Below are positions 34,177 through 42,367 of a stretch of DNA of 64,000 nucleotides, one piece after another. How positions within the stretch are numbered: position 1 is the stretch's first letter; each line of letters starts with the position of its first letter. The DNA lies in assembly GCA_964436825.1 (NCBI GenBank), contig CAYTEO010000002.1, positions 62,001 to 126,000 of the forward strand, read 5' to 3'. A model generated the notes under the pieces. The model was not told where the DNA came from. It ran no database searches and was given only the letters and a program-made list of their open reading frames with translations. The translations under genes were made by a program, and so were the position numbers. Source of the stretch: CAYTEO01 sp964436825. GTDB lineage: Bacteria > Krumholzibacteriota > Krumholzibacteriia > LZORAL124-64-63.

Positions 34177-34893
34177 TCAGTACCCTCCCGTCCCGTGCAG
34201 CACGACCGGGATCGTCTTGAGGATGATCCACAGGTCCTGCCTGAGGGACCAGGTGTTGATGTAGTGGATGTCCATGCGCACCATCTCCTCGAACGGCACG
34301 TTGCTCCTGCCACTGACCTGCCAGAGCCCGGTCAGGCCGGGAGTGACACGGAGCCGTTCGTAGTGCCAGGGCTGGTAGTGGTCCAGCTCGTAGGCGATGG
34401 GCGGGCGGGGACCGACCAGAGACATCTCGCCCTTGAGGATGTTGAGCAGCTGGGGAAGCTCGTCAAGGGAAGTGTGGCGCAACCAGCGACCGATCCGCGT
34501 CACCCGTGGATCGTTGGTCAGCTTGAAGACCTTGCTGCCCCGGGGACGATCGCCGTTGATGAACATGGCAGCGAACTGGCGATGGATCGCATCGTCGCTG
34601 TTGTGGCTCATCGTGCGGAACTTGTAGAAGCGGAACGGCCTGCCGTCCTTGCCGATGCGTTCCTGGGTGAACAGGACGGGCCCGGGACTGGAACGTTTCA
34701 CCAGGATGGCGATGACCAGCAGCAGCGGAGACAGGATGATCAGGGCCGTGAGCGAGAAGGCGATGTCGAAGAAGCGCTTGACCATGCCGCGCCAGCCCTG
34801 GAATCGCGTCGCATCGGCCACGACGTAGAGCCGGGCCTGGGGCTGGGCGATCTGGTCCGCGACTGCCGTGTAAGCCACCGCGTCTTCCTTCAT
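34177..34893 (-). CDS. Second undecaprenyl-phosphate sugar-1-phosphate transferase
   Basis: 238 aa. The hydrophobic anchor KRFFDIAFSLTALIILSPLL is followed by SSPGPVLFTQERIGKDGRPF, FYKFRTM, DELPQLLNILKGEMSLVGPR, and VTPGLTGLWQVSGRS with the LDIHYI-like segment (MDIHYINTWSL). Compared with the paralogue at 5023-5838 it has a cleaner family match and a typical length for a short WecB/RfbP-type enzyme. Two such initiating enzymes 28 kb apart suggest two glycans, or one redundant start. A -10 hexamer overlaps the aminotransferase stop upstream. Confidence 0.9.
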   Translation of the reverse strand: MKEDAVAYTAVADQIAQPQARLYVVADATRFQGWRGMVKRFFDIAFSLTALIILSPLLLVIAILVKRSSPGPVLFTQERIGKDGRPFRFYKFRTMSHNSDDAIHRQFAAMFINGDRPRGSKVFKLTNDPRVTRIGRWLRHTSLDELPQLLNILKGEMSLVGPRPPIAYELDHYQPWHYERLRVTPGLTGLWQVSGRSNVPFEEMVRMDIHYINTWSLRQDLWIILKTIPVVLHGTGGY

Positions 34894-35015
34894 GCTGTCG
34901 GGTCTCCCCTCTGCGGTGTCAGCGCCAGATGAGCCACCGGAAACTCGTCAGCCATGGGCCTCGCCGATCACGCTCCGCAGGCGAGCGGGGTCCGACCTCC
35001 GGGCGAGCATCAAGC

Positions 35016-35045
35016 ATTATAGCAGAAGATCGCACACGACGTCTA
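35016..35045 (-). promoter_or_regulatory. Candidate internal promoter at the end of the aminotransferase gene
   Basis: A perfect minus-strand TATAAT (35021-35016) contains the aminotransferase TAA stop; TAGACG (35045-35040) lies 18 bp upstream. It would drive the sugar transferase and genes below it separately from the aminotransferase, with a leader of about 110 nt. Confidence 0.45.
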
Positions 35046-36105
35046 CCATCTCTTGCGTCATTTCTGCAAAAATCGGCAGGGTGACGATCCCCGCGCAGAG
35101 CCTCTCCGCCACCGGGAACGAGAGACCGTCGGGGATGATCCCCCGCAGGGCCGGTTGCAGGTGACAGGCGACGGGATAGTGGCGGCCGCAGCCGACCCCG
35201 GCTTCCTGCAACCTGGCGATCAGGCGCTCCGGCTCCTCGCTCTGGATCGGGAAGAGGTGATGGACCGGCTCGGTGCCGGGCACGAGGGCGGGCATGGACA
35301 CCTTCCCCTCCAGCCGCTCGCGGTACCAGGCGGCCACCTGCCGGCGGCTGGCGTTCCAGGTGTCGAGGTGGCGCAGCTTGATCTCCAGGACGACCGCCTG
35401 GAGCGCGTCGAGGCGACTCGTGTAGCCGACGACGTCGTGCCGGTTCTTGGCGCCCTGGCCGTGATGGCGCAGCAGCCTGATGCGGTCGGCCAGTCCGGCG
35501 TCGGACGTGACGACGGCACCGCCGTCGCCGAAGGCGCCCAGGTTCTTGCCGGGATAGAAGCTGAACGCCCCGACCTTCCCCAGGGAACCGGTGCGGCGGC
35601 CCTGGTGGCGGGCGCCGTGGGCCTGGCACGCGTCCTCGAGGACGGGGATGTCACCGGCGACGGCCAGGATCTCGTCCATGGGCGCCACGTTACCGAACAG
35701 GTGGACCGGCACGATGGCCTTGGTGCGGGGGGTGATGGCCTCGGCCAGCCGTGACGGATCCATCAGCCAGGTCTCCGGATCCACGTCGACGAAGACGGGG
35801 GTAGCGCCGGCGTGGACGATGGCCTCGACGGTGGCGATGAAGGTGTTGGGAACGGTGACGACCTCGTCACCGGGCCCGACCCCCAGGGCCCTGAGCGCCA
35901 GGTGCAGCGCCTGGGTGCCCGACTCGACGCCGACGGCGTGCGCCGTCTCGCAGTAGTTCGCGAACGCCTGTTCGAACCTCTCGACGTGCTCGCCGAGGAT
36001 GAAGGCCGTCTGATCGACGACCTCCCTCATCGCGGCATCGATCTCGGCACGGAGAGGAGCGATCTGGGCCTTCAGGTCGAGGAAGGGCACACTGGGTCGG
36101 GTCAT
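35017..36105 (-). CDS. PLP-dependent sugar aminotransferase (DegT/DnrJ/EryC1/StrS; WbpE-like)
   Basis: 362 aa. Transfers an amino group, usually from glutamate, to a keto-sugar nucleotide. It opens with VPFLDLKAQIAPLRAEID and has FILGEHVERFEQAFANY, GTQALHLALRALGVGPGDEV, the aspartate that contacts the PLP ring in EDACQAHGA, and the Schiff-base lysine in FSFYPGKNLGAFGDGG. With the WbpB-like gene nearby, the expected reaction is amination of the 3-keto-hexosaminuronate at C3. No WbpD-type acetyltransferase is visible in the window. ATG 36105 has GGGAG 8 nt upstream. Confidence 0.9.
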   Translation of the reverse strand: MTRPSVPFLDLKAQIAPLRAEIDAAMREVVDQTAFILGEHVERFEQAFANYCETAHAVGVESGTQALHLALRALGVGPGDEVVTVPNTFIATVEAIVHAGATPVFVDVDPETWLMDPSRLAEAITPRTKAIVPVHLFGNVAPMDEILAVAGDIPVLEDACQAHGARHQGRRTGSLGKVGAFSFYPGKNLGAFGDGGAVVTSDAGLADRIRLLRHHGQGAKNRHDVVGYTSRLDALQAVVLEIKLRHLDTWNASRRQVAAWYRERLEGKVSMPALVPGTEPVHHLFPIQSEEPERLIARLQEAGVGCGRHYPVACHLQPALRGIIPDGLSFPVAERLCAGIVTLPIFAEMTQEMVDVVCDLLL

Positions 36106-36424
36106 GGCGAGGTCTCCCGGGACGTGGCGCCTGCCGCGGCGCCAGGACATAGAAAAAGCCGCATCGCTGGGACACGGGACGGACTGCTCTGGCCTTTGGA
36201 CAATGATAACACACCGGGCACACGTGTGGAAGAGCCGCTTCACCGCCCGGAAAGGGAAAAACGCCTTGCGTTCGACCGCGGGCGCGGTACATTCGGGGCG
36301 CCGGAGCGGGCGGCGCTGCCGACCGTCAGCCGGCCTCGTCGTGTTGAGCGGCCGCCGACCGAGGCAGCATCATCGGCCGCGGCGACGACCTGGGACACCG
36401 TATCGCAATGAGAGAGGAGCGATC
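36106..36424. other. 319-bp divergent intergenic region
   Basis: No gene is supported here. It separates the leftward aminotransferase from the rightward inositol-phosphate synthase. It contains a plus-strand promoter candidate (36266-36293), a weak minus-strand promoter candidate (TTCCAC at 36231-36226, 17 bp, TATCAT at 36208-36203) and a perfect 10-bp palindrome CACACGTGTG at 36219-36228 inside that spacer, a natural operator position. Confidence 0.6.
36266..36293 (+). promoter_or_regulatory. Candidate promoter for the inositol-phosphate synthase
   Basis: TTGCGT (36266-36271), 16-bp spacer, TACATT (36288-36293). Four of six and four of six consensus matches. It implies a leader of about 125 nt. 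Confidence 0.4.
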
Positions 36425-37759
36425 ATGGCTACGGGCCTTGACATCAAGCCCGCCAAGGGCAAGCTCGGGATCCTGACCCCCGGCATGGGAGCCGTGTCGT
36501 CGACGTTCATGGCCGGCGTCATCGCCGTGCGCAAGGGACTGCGCCTGCCGATCGGCAGCATCACCCAGATGGGGCACATCCGCCTCGGCAAGCGGACCGA
36601 CAACCGCAATCCCCTGATCCGCAGCTTCGTGCCCCTGACCGAGCTGGACGACATCGTCTTCGGCGGCTGGGACATCTTCCCCGACTCCGTCTACGAGGCC
36701 GCCGTCAACGCCGGCGTGTTGCCCCGCGACCTGCTGGAATCCATCAAGCCCGAGCTGGATGCCATCAAGCCGATGCCCGCCGTCTTCGACAACTACTACG
36801 TCAAGAAGCTGCAGGGGGAGCACGTCAAGACCGGCTCCAGCAAGATGGACCTGGCCGAGCAGGTCATGGCCGACATCGAGCAGTTCAAGCGCGACAACGG
36901 CTGCGAACGCGTGGTGATGATCTGGTGCGGCTCGACCGAGATCTTCCTGCGCCGCAGCGAGGTCCACGAGTCGCTGGACGCCTTCGAGAAGGGCCTGCGG
37001 GAGAACCATCCCGACATCGCTCCCAGCATGATCTACGCCTACGCCGCCATCAAGATGGGGATCCCCTACGCCAACGGCGCGCCGAACCTGAGCGCCGACT
37101 TCCCTGCCCTGGACGAGCTGGCCGCCCGGACCGGCGCGCCCACCTGCGGCAAGGACTTCAAGACCGGCCAGACCCTGATGAAGACGATCCTCGCCCCGGG
37201 CTTCAAGGCCCGCCTGCTGGGGATCCAGGGCTGGTTCTCCACGAACATCCTGGGCAACCGCGACGGCGAGGTCCTGGACGATCCCGAGTCGTTCAAGACC
37301 AAGGAGGAGTCCAAGCTGAGCGTCCTGGACACCATCCTCCAGCCCGAGCTCTACCCCGACCTCTACGGGGACCTCTACCACAAGGTGCGGATCAACTACT
37401 ACCCGCCGCGGGGGGACAACAAGGAGGGCTGGGACAACATCGACATCTTCGGCTGGCTGGGCATGCCGATGCAGATCAAGGTCGATTTCCTCTGCCGCGA
37501 CTCGATCCTGGCGGCGCCCATCGTCCTCGACCTGGCCCTGTTCCTCGACCTGGCGGGCCGTGCCGGTCTCTCCGGGATCCAGGAGTGGCTCTCGTTCTAC
37601 TTCAAGAGCCCGGTCACTCCCGAGGGCCTCTACCCCGAGCACGACCTCTTCATCCAGCAGAAGAAGCTGAAGAACACCCTGCGCTGGATGATGGGCGAAG
37701 AGCTCATCACCCACCTGGGACGCGAGTACTACGAGGACGTCTCCCTGGACGACCGCTAG
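36425..37759 (+). CDS. ino1: Myo-inositol-1-phosphate synthase
   Basis: 444-aa NAD-dependent isomerase converting glucose 6-phosphate to 1L-myo-inositol 1-phosphate. The NAD-binding opening is KLGILTPGMGAVSSTFMAGV, followed by GSITQMGHIRLGKRTDNRNP, YANGAPNLSADFPAL, the active-site region GKDFKTGQTLMKTILAPGFK and the C-terminal GWLGMPMQIKVDFLCRDSIL. This is the Bacteroidetes-type branch rather than the short actinobacterial type. AGGAG lies 5 nt before the ATG. Its product could feed inositol lipids or a solute; the following hydrolase gene gives no further hint. Confidence 0.95.
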   Translation: MATGLDIKPAKGKLGILTPGMGAVSSTFMAGVIAVRKGLRLPIGSITQMGHIRLGKRTDNRNPLIRSFVPLTELDDIVFGGWDIFPDSVYEAAVNAGVLPRDLLESIKPELDAIKPMPAVFDNYYVKKLQGEHVKTGSSKMDLAEQVMADIEQFKRDNGCERVVMIWCGSTEIFLRRSEVHESLDAFEKGLRENHPDIAPSMIYAYAAIKMGIPYANGAPNLSADFPALDELAARTGAPTCGKDFKTGQTLMKTILAPGFKARLLGIQGWFSTNILGNRDGEVLDDPESFKTKEESKLSVLDTILQPELYPDLYGDLYHKVRINYYPPRGDNKEGWDNIDIFGWLGMPMQIKVDFLCRDSILAAPIVLDLALFLDLAGRAGLSGIQEWLSFYFKSPVTPEGLYPEHDLFIQQKKLKNTLRWMMGEELITHLGREYYEDVSLDDR

Positions 37760-37767
37760 CCCGACCC

Positions 37768-37797
37768 GGGGCGGCCGGCCGACCGGCCGGTCGCCCC
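37768..37797. repeat. GC-rich hairpin between the inositol-phosphate synthase and hydrolase genes
   Basis: GGGGCGGCCGGCC and GGCCGGTCGCCCC pair over 13 positions (one G-U) around a 4-nt loop, 8 bp after the synthase stop. No U tract follows, so it is more likely an attenuating or mRNA-protecting element than a full terminator. Confidence 0.45.
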
Positions 37798-37812
37798 TCC
37801 CCCGGAGCCGCG

Positions 37813-38463
37813 ATGGAAGACCGCACCTGCCGCTGGGAGCTGCGAACCCTCACGGTCGGTCCCCTGGCCATGAACGCCTACCTGCTCTGCGAGCACGCCG
37901 GCGGCGAGGCCATGCTCGTCGACCCCGGTGACGAGCCCGACGTCCTGCTGGACGCCATCGCCGTCTCCGGCTGCCGGCTCCGCCACCTGGTGGCGACCCA
38001 CGGCCACTTCGACCACGTCTCCGCCGCGGTCGACATCCAGGAGGTCCACGACCTCCCCCTGCAGCTCCACGCCGACGAGCGACCCATCCTGGAGATGCTC
38101 GAGCAGAGCCGGGCGGCCTTCGGCTTTCCTCCCGTCACCCCGCCGCGCTGCACCTACCGGGGGGGCGCGGACTGGACGCTGCCGCTCGGCCGCGGCGAGG
38201 TGACCGTCATCCACGTCCCGGGCCACAGCCCGGGGCACGTCCTGCTGCGCTGGCCGGGACACGCCCTGGTGGGCGACCTGGTGTTTGCGGAATCGGTGGG
38301 CAGGACGGACCTGCCCGGCGCTTCGTTCGCGCAGCTGGAGCGAAGCATCCGCGACCAGGTCTACACGCTGCCGGACGACACGGTGCTGCACCCGGGCCAC
38401 GGCCCGGAGACGACCGTCGGCCACGAGCGCCGGCACAACCCCTTCGTCAGGGATACCGATTGA
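37813..38463 (+). CDS. Metallo-beta-lactamase-fold hydrolase (glyoxalase II-like)
   Basis: 216 aa. A two-metal hydrolase of the GloB/YcbL group. Metal ligands: the HGHFDH motif (T-H-x-H-x-D-H type), the His in VIHVPGHSPGH, the Asp in VGDLVFAESVGRTDLP, and the last His in LHPGHGPETTVGHER. Typical GloB-like proteins hydrolyse thioesters, but this short form lacks the C-terminal glutathione-binding domain, so the substrate is open. GGAG lies 5 nt before the ATG. Its stop is only 12 bp from the convergent ParA stop. Confidence 0.88.
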   Translation: MEDRTCRWELRTLTVGPLAMNAYLLCEHAGGEAMLVDPGDEPDVLLDAIAVSGCRLRHLVATHGHFDHVSAAVDIQEVHDLPLQLHADERPILEMLEQSRAAFGFPPVTPPRCTYRGGADWTLPLGRGEVTVIHVPGHSPGHVLLRWPGHALVGDLVFAESVGRTDLPGASFAQLERSIRDQVYTLPDDTVLHPGHGPETTVGHERRHNPFVRDTD

Positions 38464-38475
38464 TGCGGGAGGTGG

Positions 38476-39312
38476 CTAGGTCTCGCTCTCGAGAGCGGCC
38501 TGGTTCATGGCCTCGATGCGTTCGCCCCGCCGCTTCTCCAGCAGGCGGTGCCGGCGCATGAACTCGCCCTTGATCCAGTCCCGGTAGAGCGAGGCGCCGA
38601 GGCAGCCGGAATCGTAGGAGTAGATGCTCTTGAACTGGGACGGGGCTTCCTCGATCTTGATGTTCGCCGTGATGGCCGTCTTGAACAGATCCCCCTTGAA
38701 CAGCCCCTTCAGCTCCTTCAGCACGTCCTTCTGCAGGTCGGTGCGCCCGTCCTTCATCGTCACCAGGACCCCCAGGACCTGGAGCCAGATGTTCTGCCGC
38801 TCCTGAATATGGGAGATGAGGTCGCGGAGCATGTACAGCGGTGCGACCGACAGGGCCGTGCACGGTGTCGGGATCAGGACGTAGTCGGCGGCGACCAGGG
38901 CGTTCTGGGTCAGGATCCCCAGGTTGGGCGGCGTGTCGATGATGATCCAGCCGTAGGCCGTCGACAGGGCCTGGGTCACCTTGACGAGACGATCGGTGAT
39001 CTGGGTCCGGGCGATGCTCTCCAGGGCCGGGTTGGAGGGGATGACATCGATGTTCTCGTCGAAGACGGTCGACGTGATCCCGTCCTGGGGTGTGATGGCC
39101 CGCCGGAGCACGTCGAAGATCGACCGGGCCGGCGGCTCACCGTCCAGCTTCCCCAGCAGCGTCGAGGTGGCACACCCGTGGGGATCCATGTCGATGACCA
39201 GGCAACTGGAGGCCAGGGAACCGTACCGTGTCAGACCGGCGGCCAGGTTCAGGGCCGTGGTCGTCTTTCCGGAGCCACCCTTGTGATTGACGACGGCAAT
39301 GACGTTTCCCAT
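38476..39312 (-). CDS. Orphan ParA/MinD-type ATPase
   Basis: 278 aa. A deviant Walker A (KGGSGKTTTALNLAAGL) is near residue 11, Walker A' is LVIDMDPHGCAT, and Walker B is WIIIDTPPNLGILTQNAL. It continues with the ParA/Soj C-terminal segment (VLGVLVTMKDGRTDLQKDVL) and a charged tail. ParA proteins position cargo (chromosome origins, plasmids, protein clusters) through nucleoid-bound ATPase gradients. No parB, CTP-switch protein or parS-like repeat is visible nearby, so a chromosomal ParABS role is doubtful. GGGGAGG lies 9 nt upstream of ATG 39312. Confidence 0.9.
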   Translation of the reverse strand: MGNVIAVVNHKGGSGKTTTALNLAAGLTRYGSLASSCLVIDMDPHGCATSTLLGKLDGEPPARSIFDVLRRAITPQDGITSTVFDENIDVIPSNPALESIARTQITDRLVKVTQALSTAYGWIIIDTPPNLGILTQNALVAADYVLIPTPCTALSVAPLYMLRDLISHIQERQNIWLQVLGVLVTMKDGRTDLQKDVLKELKGLFKGDLFKTAITANIKIEEAPSQFKSIYSYDSGCLGASLYRDWIKGEFMRRHRLLEKRRGERIEAMNQAALESET

Positions 39313-39519
39313 GGTCTTGGCCTCCCCGGTCTTGGTCCGTCCCCTGCCGCGCGCGCTACCGCGGCACGATCCGCAAATATGGTCCACGCCGTCCCCCGGC
39401 GCAACCACCTTGGGTCCGCCGCGGCGGGAAACGATGGCGTCAAACACGGTAATATCATATCATGTCGTAGGTTACGGCTATATCTTCAGCCACGACCTCA
39501 AGAATGCCGATTCCCCGTC

Positions 39520-40263
39520 TCAGAGCGTGAGCGTCACACCGGCCACGATCTCCAGCAGGTGCTGCGGCCCCAGCTCCCGCACCTCCACTCCCGGCGGGAT
39601 ACCATCCTCCTCCGCCAGGCCATCGGCATGGAGTTGCCTGATCGTGTCGGCGATCTCCAGCCGCAGGGACCAGAAACGATCCAGCCGGTGGGTCAGCCCC
39701 GCACCCCAGCAGGGGGCCAGGACCGACTGGCGAAGGGCCGGCGAGGCGGCATCGACATCGAGATAGACCCCGCCCACCAGCAGATAGGGAGCGAGCCGGG
39801 TCGACAGCAATCGCTGCTCCCAGAACAGGCCCAGCCGGATCATGGTGAGACGGTCGAACAGGACGGGGTGGACGAACTGGGAATCGTTGGCCAGGGCCGT
39901 GGCATCCATCTCCGACCAGCTGCCGGACAGGCGGAGCGACCCGAGCGCCGTGATGCGGCGCGACAGGATCACTCCCAGCAGGAGATCCTCGTCCAGGGTG
40001 ACGGTGAGCCTTTCGGCCTGGAAGCTGCCGCCGGCCGGAGCCTGCCAGCTCGCCGTGTGGTCCAGGACGGCCTGCAGCAGGTCGCCGCCGGCGGCGCCAC
40101 CGCCCACGAACCCCACGGACCAGCTGCCCTCCCCCCCTGCGGTCCGAGTGACGGTGGCCGGGTGTCTCCCCGAGACGGCGACCGTTCCGTCCTGCGCCGC
40201 GACCGGGACAGGCACGGCAGCGACCAGCAGGCAGACCAGCAGGACGTAGCGCGGCAGGCTCAT
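39520..40263 (-). CDS. Predicted outer-membrane beta-barrel protein of unknown function
   Basis: 247 aa. A cleavable signal peptide (YVLLVCLLVAAVPVPVAAQ) precedes an alternating-residue, glycine/aromatic-rich sequence with strands such as SLRLSGSW, MIRLGLFWEQRL, YLLVGGVYLDVD and FWSLRLEIADTI; the chain ends in hydrophobic VAGVTLTL, as expected of a small OmpA/OmpW-like barrel. Its ATG overlaps the slipin stop (ATGA), so it is expressed with the slipin-NfeD pair. No named family is recognised. A 207-bp gap separates it from ParA downstream. Confidence 0.75.
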   Translation of the reverse strand: MSLPRYVLLVCLLVAAVPVPVAAQDGTVAVSGRHPATVTRTAGGEGSWSVGFVGGGAAGGDLLQAVLDHTASWQAPAGGSFQAERLTVTLDEDLLLGVILSRRITALGSLRLSGSWSEMDATALANDSQFVHPVLFDRLTMIRLGLFWEQRLLSTRLAPYLLVGGVYLDVDAASPALRQSVLAPCWGAGLTHRLDRFWSLRLEIADTIRQLHADGLAEEDGIPPGVEVRELGPQHLLEIVAGVTLTL

Positions 40264-41021
40264 CGTCCCTCCTCGCGGCCGATGAAGGCACGGATCAGCT
40301 CGATGGGGATGGGGAAGATCGTCGTCGAGTTGTTCTCCCGGGAGATCTCGGACAGGGTCTGCAGGTAGCGCAGCTGGATCGCCGCGGGGTTGCGGGAGAT
40401 GACCTCGGCGGCCTCGGCCAGCTTCTGGCTCGACTCGAACTCTCCGGCGGCGTGGATGACCTTGGCGCGGCGCTCCCGCTCCGCCTCGGCCTGGCGCGCC
40501 ATGGCCCGCTGCATCTCCACCGGCAGGTCGACGTCCTTGATCTCCACGGTGCTGACCTTGATCCCCCAGGGATCGGTGGCGTGGTCGATGATCTCCTGGA
40601 TCTGTTGGTTCAGCTTGTCCCGCTTGGAGAGCAGATCGTCCAGCTCGACCTGTCCCATGACGCTGCGCAGGGTCGTCTGGGCCACCTGGGAGGTGGCGAA
40701 CAGGAAGTCCTCGACGTTGATGATGGCCTTCTCCGGGTCCAGGACCCGGAAGTAGATGACGGCGTTCACCTTCACCGAGACGTTGTCCTTGGTGATGACG
40801 TCCTGGGGCGGCACGTCCAAGGGGATCGTCCGCAGGCTGACCTTGACCATGCGGTCGATCAACGGCAGCAGGATGATCAGACCCGGGCCCTTGGCGCCGG
40901 CCAGGCGTCCCAGCCGGAAGACGACGCCGCGCTCGTACTCGCGCAGGATCCGGATCGAGTTGGCCAGGATGATGATCACCAGGATGAGGATCGGTCCCAG
41001 CGACAGCGTGAAGAACTGCAT
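40260..41021 (-). CDS. SPFH/prohibitin-domain membrane protein (slipin)
   Basis: 253 aa. One N-terminal membrane helix (residues 8-26) is followed by the band 7 domain: REYERGVVFRLGRLAGAKGPG, IPLDVPPQDVITKDNVSVKV and WGIKVSTVEIKDVDLPVEMQ, then a coiled-coil stretch rich in Ala/Glu/Arg (RQAEAERERRAKVIHAAGEF). Slipins form ring-shaped oligomers that organise membrane domains and are nearly always paired with an NfeD protein, as here: the start overlaps the NfeD stop by one base. Confidence 0.93.
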   Translation of the reverse strand: MQFFTLSLGPILILVIIILANSIRILREYERGVVFRLGRLAGAKGPGLIILLPLIDRMVKVSLRTIPLDVPPQDVITKDNVSVKVNAVIYFRVLDPEKAIINVEDFLFATSQVAQTTLRSVMGQVELDDLLSKRDKLNQQIQEIIDHATDPWGIKVSTVEIKDVDLPVEMQRAMARQAEAERERRAKVIHAAGEFESSQKLAEAAEVISRNPAAIQLRYLQTLSEISRENNSTTIFPIPIELIRAFIGREEGR

Positions 41022-42367
41022 CAGAGGCTTCCCTTCTCCCGGTCGCCCGCCACGGGCGACACTGTCAACAGCAATCCCTCCCGCCCCTCGACGGTGACCA
41101 AGTCACCGGGGCGGAGGGTGGAACCGGAGCGGCAGGACCAGAGCTCGCCGTCCATCAGGATCGTGCCCGCGCGGCCGTCGTCGGCGACGACGGTCACCCG
41201 GCCGGTGCGTCCCAGCAACGCCTCCCCCCCGGTGCGGTGACGCATGGTCTGGGCCCGCAGCCCGGCACCGACGATCCCCAGGAAGAAGACGAGCGTGAAG
41301 GTGAGCAGGGGCAGGACCGTCCGCCAGGGAACACCGCGCCAGCCGGTGCCGGGGAACAGCAGCACCGTCCCGATCAGCAGGGAGACCAGCGCGCCGACCG
41401 TCAGCATGCCGTAGCTCGTGATCTTCACCTCCAGGATCAGCAGGATGACCCCCAGCAGGATGAGCAGGACGCCGGCATAGTTGACCGGCAGGTTCTGGAA
41501 GGCGAGGAAGGCCAGCACCAGCGAGATGGCCCCGACGACGCCGGGCAGGACGGCGCCGGGCCGGCTCAGCTCGAAGAACAGCCCGTAGATCCCGAGCATC
41601 ATGAAGATGTAGGCCAGCTCTGGATTGGTCAGGGTCCGCAGGAAGCGCTCGCGGAAGTCGGGCGGCAGCTCCCTGACGACCGCCGCGCGCGTGTTCAGGA
41701 CGAGCGTGTCCCCGGCGGCGACGACGCGCCGGCCGTCGCACCAGGCGAGCAGGGCCGGCAGATCGGAGACGACCGTGTCGATGACCCCCATGGCGAGGGC
41801 GGAGTCGGCCGGGACGGCGATGCTGGTGACGACCATCTTGCTGCACCAGTCGGTGGTCCGGCCGCGGCGCTGGGCCAGGCCCTCCAGGAAGGCGACGGCG
41901 TCGTTGGTGACCTTGGCGGACATCGTCGAGTCCATCTTCGCCCCCAGGCTGACGGGGTGCGCGGCGCCGACACTCGTCGCCGGGGACATGACGGCCAGGT
42001 GGGCCGCGGCCAGGATGAAGACGCCCGCCGAGGCGGCGCGTGCGCCGTGGGGATGGACATAGACCGCCACGGGAATCGGCGAGGCCAGGATCTCCTGGAC
42101 CATCTGCCGCATGGCCCGGTCCAGGCCTCCCGGGGTATCCAGCTCCAGGACGACGAGTGCGGCCCCCCCGGACCCGGCGAGGGTCAGGCCCCGGTGGAGG
42201 TAGGCGGCGGAGATGGGACCGATGGCACCCTGCCAGCGCAGCACGGTGACGGACGACGCCGTCTCGTCCCCCGCGACGGCGACGAAGGGGACGGACAGCA
42301 GACCGACCACCAGCAACAGGAACGCACCGGAGGTCAGCGGATCAGTGCCTGGTCGAGGGCAGGGCAT
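41021..42367 (-). CDS. NfeD1b-type membrane serine protease
   Basis: 448 aa. A signal/anchor is followed by a ClpP-like serine protease domain with the Ser in GARAASAGVFILAAAH and the catalytic Lys in MSAKVTNDAVAFLEGLAQRRGR; then four to five membrane spans (from YIFMMLGIYGLFFELS to TVLPLLTFTLVFFLGIV) and a C-terminal OB-fold NfeD domain (GRTGRVTVVADDGRAGTILM). Archaeal homologues cleave the C-terminus of the partner stomatin/slipin. It overlaps the DUF4837-like gene by 26 bp with ATG 42367; an in-frame GTG at 42394 is an alternative. Confidence 0.9.
   Translation of the reverse strand: MPCPRPGTDPLTSGAFLLLVVGLLSVPFVAVAGDETASSVTVLRWQGAIGPISAAYLHRGLTLAGSGGAALVVLELDTPGGLDRAMRQMVQEILASPIPVAVYVHPHGARAASAGVFILAAAHLAVMSPATSVGAAHPVSLGAKMDSTMSAKVTNDAVAFLEGLAQRRGRTTDWCSKMVVTSIAVPADSALAMGVIDTVVSDLPALLAWCDGRRVVAAGDTLVLNTRAAVVRELPPDFRERFLRTLTNPELAYIFMMLGIYGLFFELSRPGAVLPGVVGAISLVLAFLAFQNLPVNYAGVLLILLGVILLILEVKITSYGMLTVGALVSLLIGTVLLFPGTGWRGVPWRTVLPLLTFTLVFFLGIVGAGLRAQTMRHRTGGEALLGRTGRVTVVADDGRAGTILMDGELWSCRSGSTLRPGDLVTVEGREGLLLTVSPVAGDREKGSL

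Noticed and set aside
37760..37812. Full rho-independent terminator between the inositol-phosphate synthase and hydrolase genes
   Set aside because: The stem is strong but no U tract follows in either direction; kept only as a hairpin.
38476..39312. Complete ParABS partition locus
   Set aside because: No parB gene and no 16-bp parS-like palindromes in the flanking DNA.
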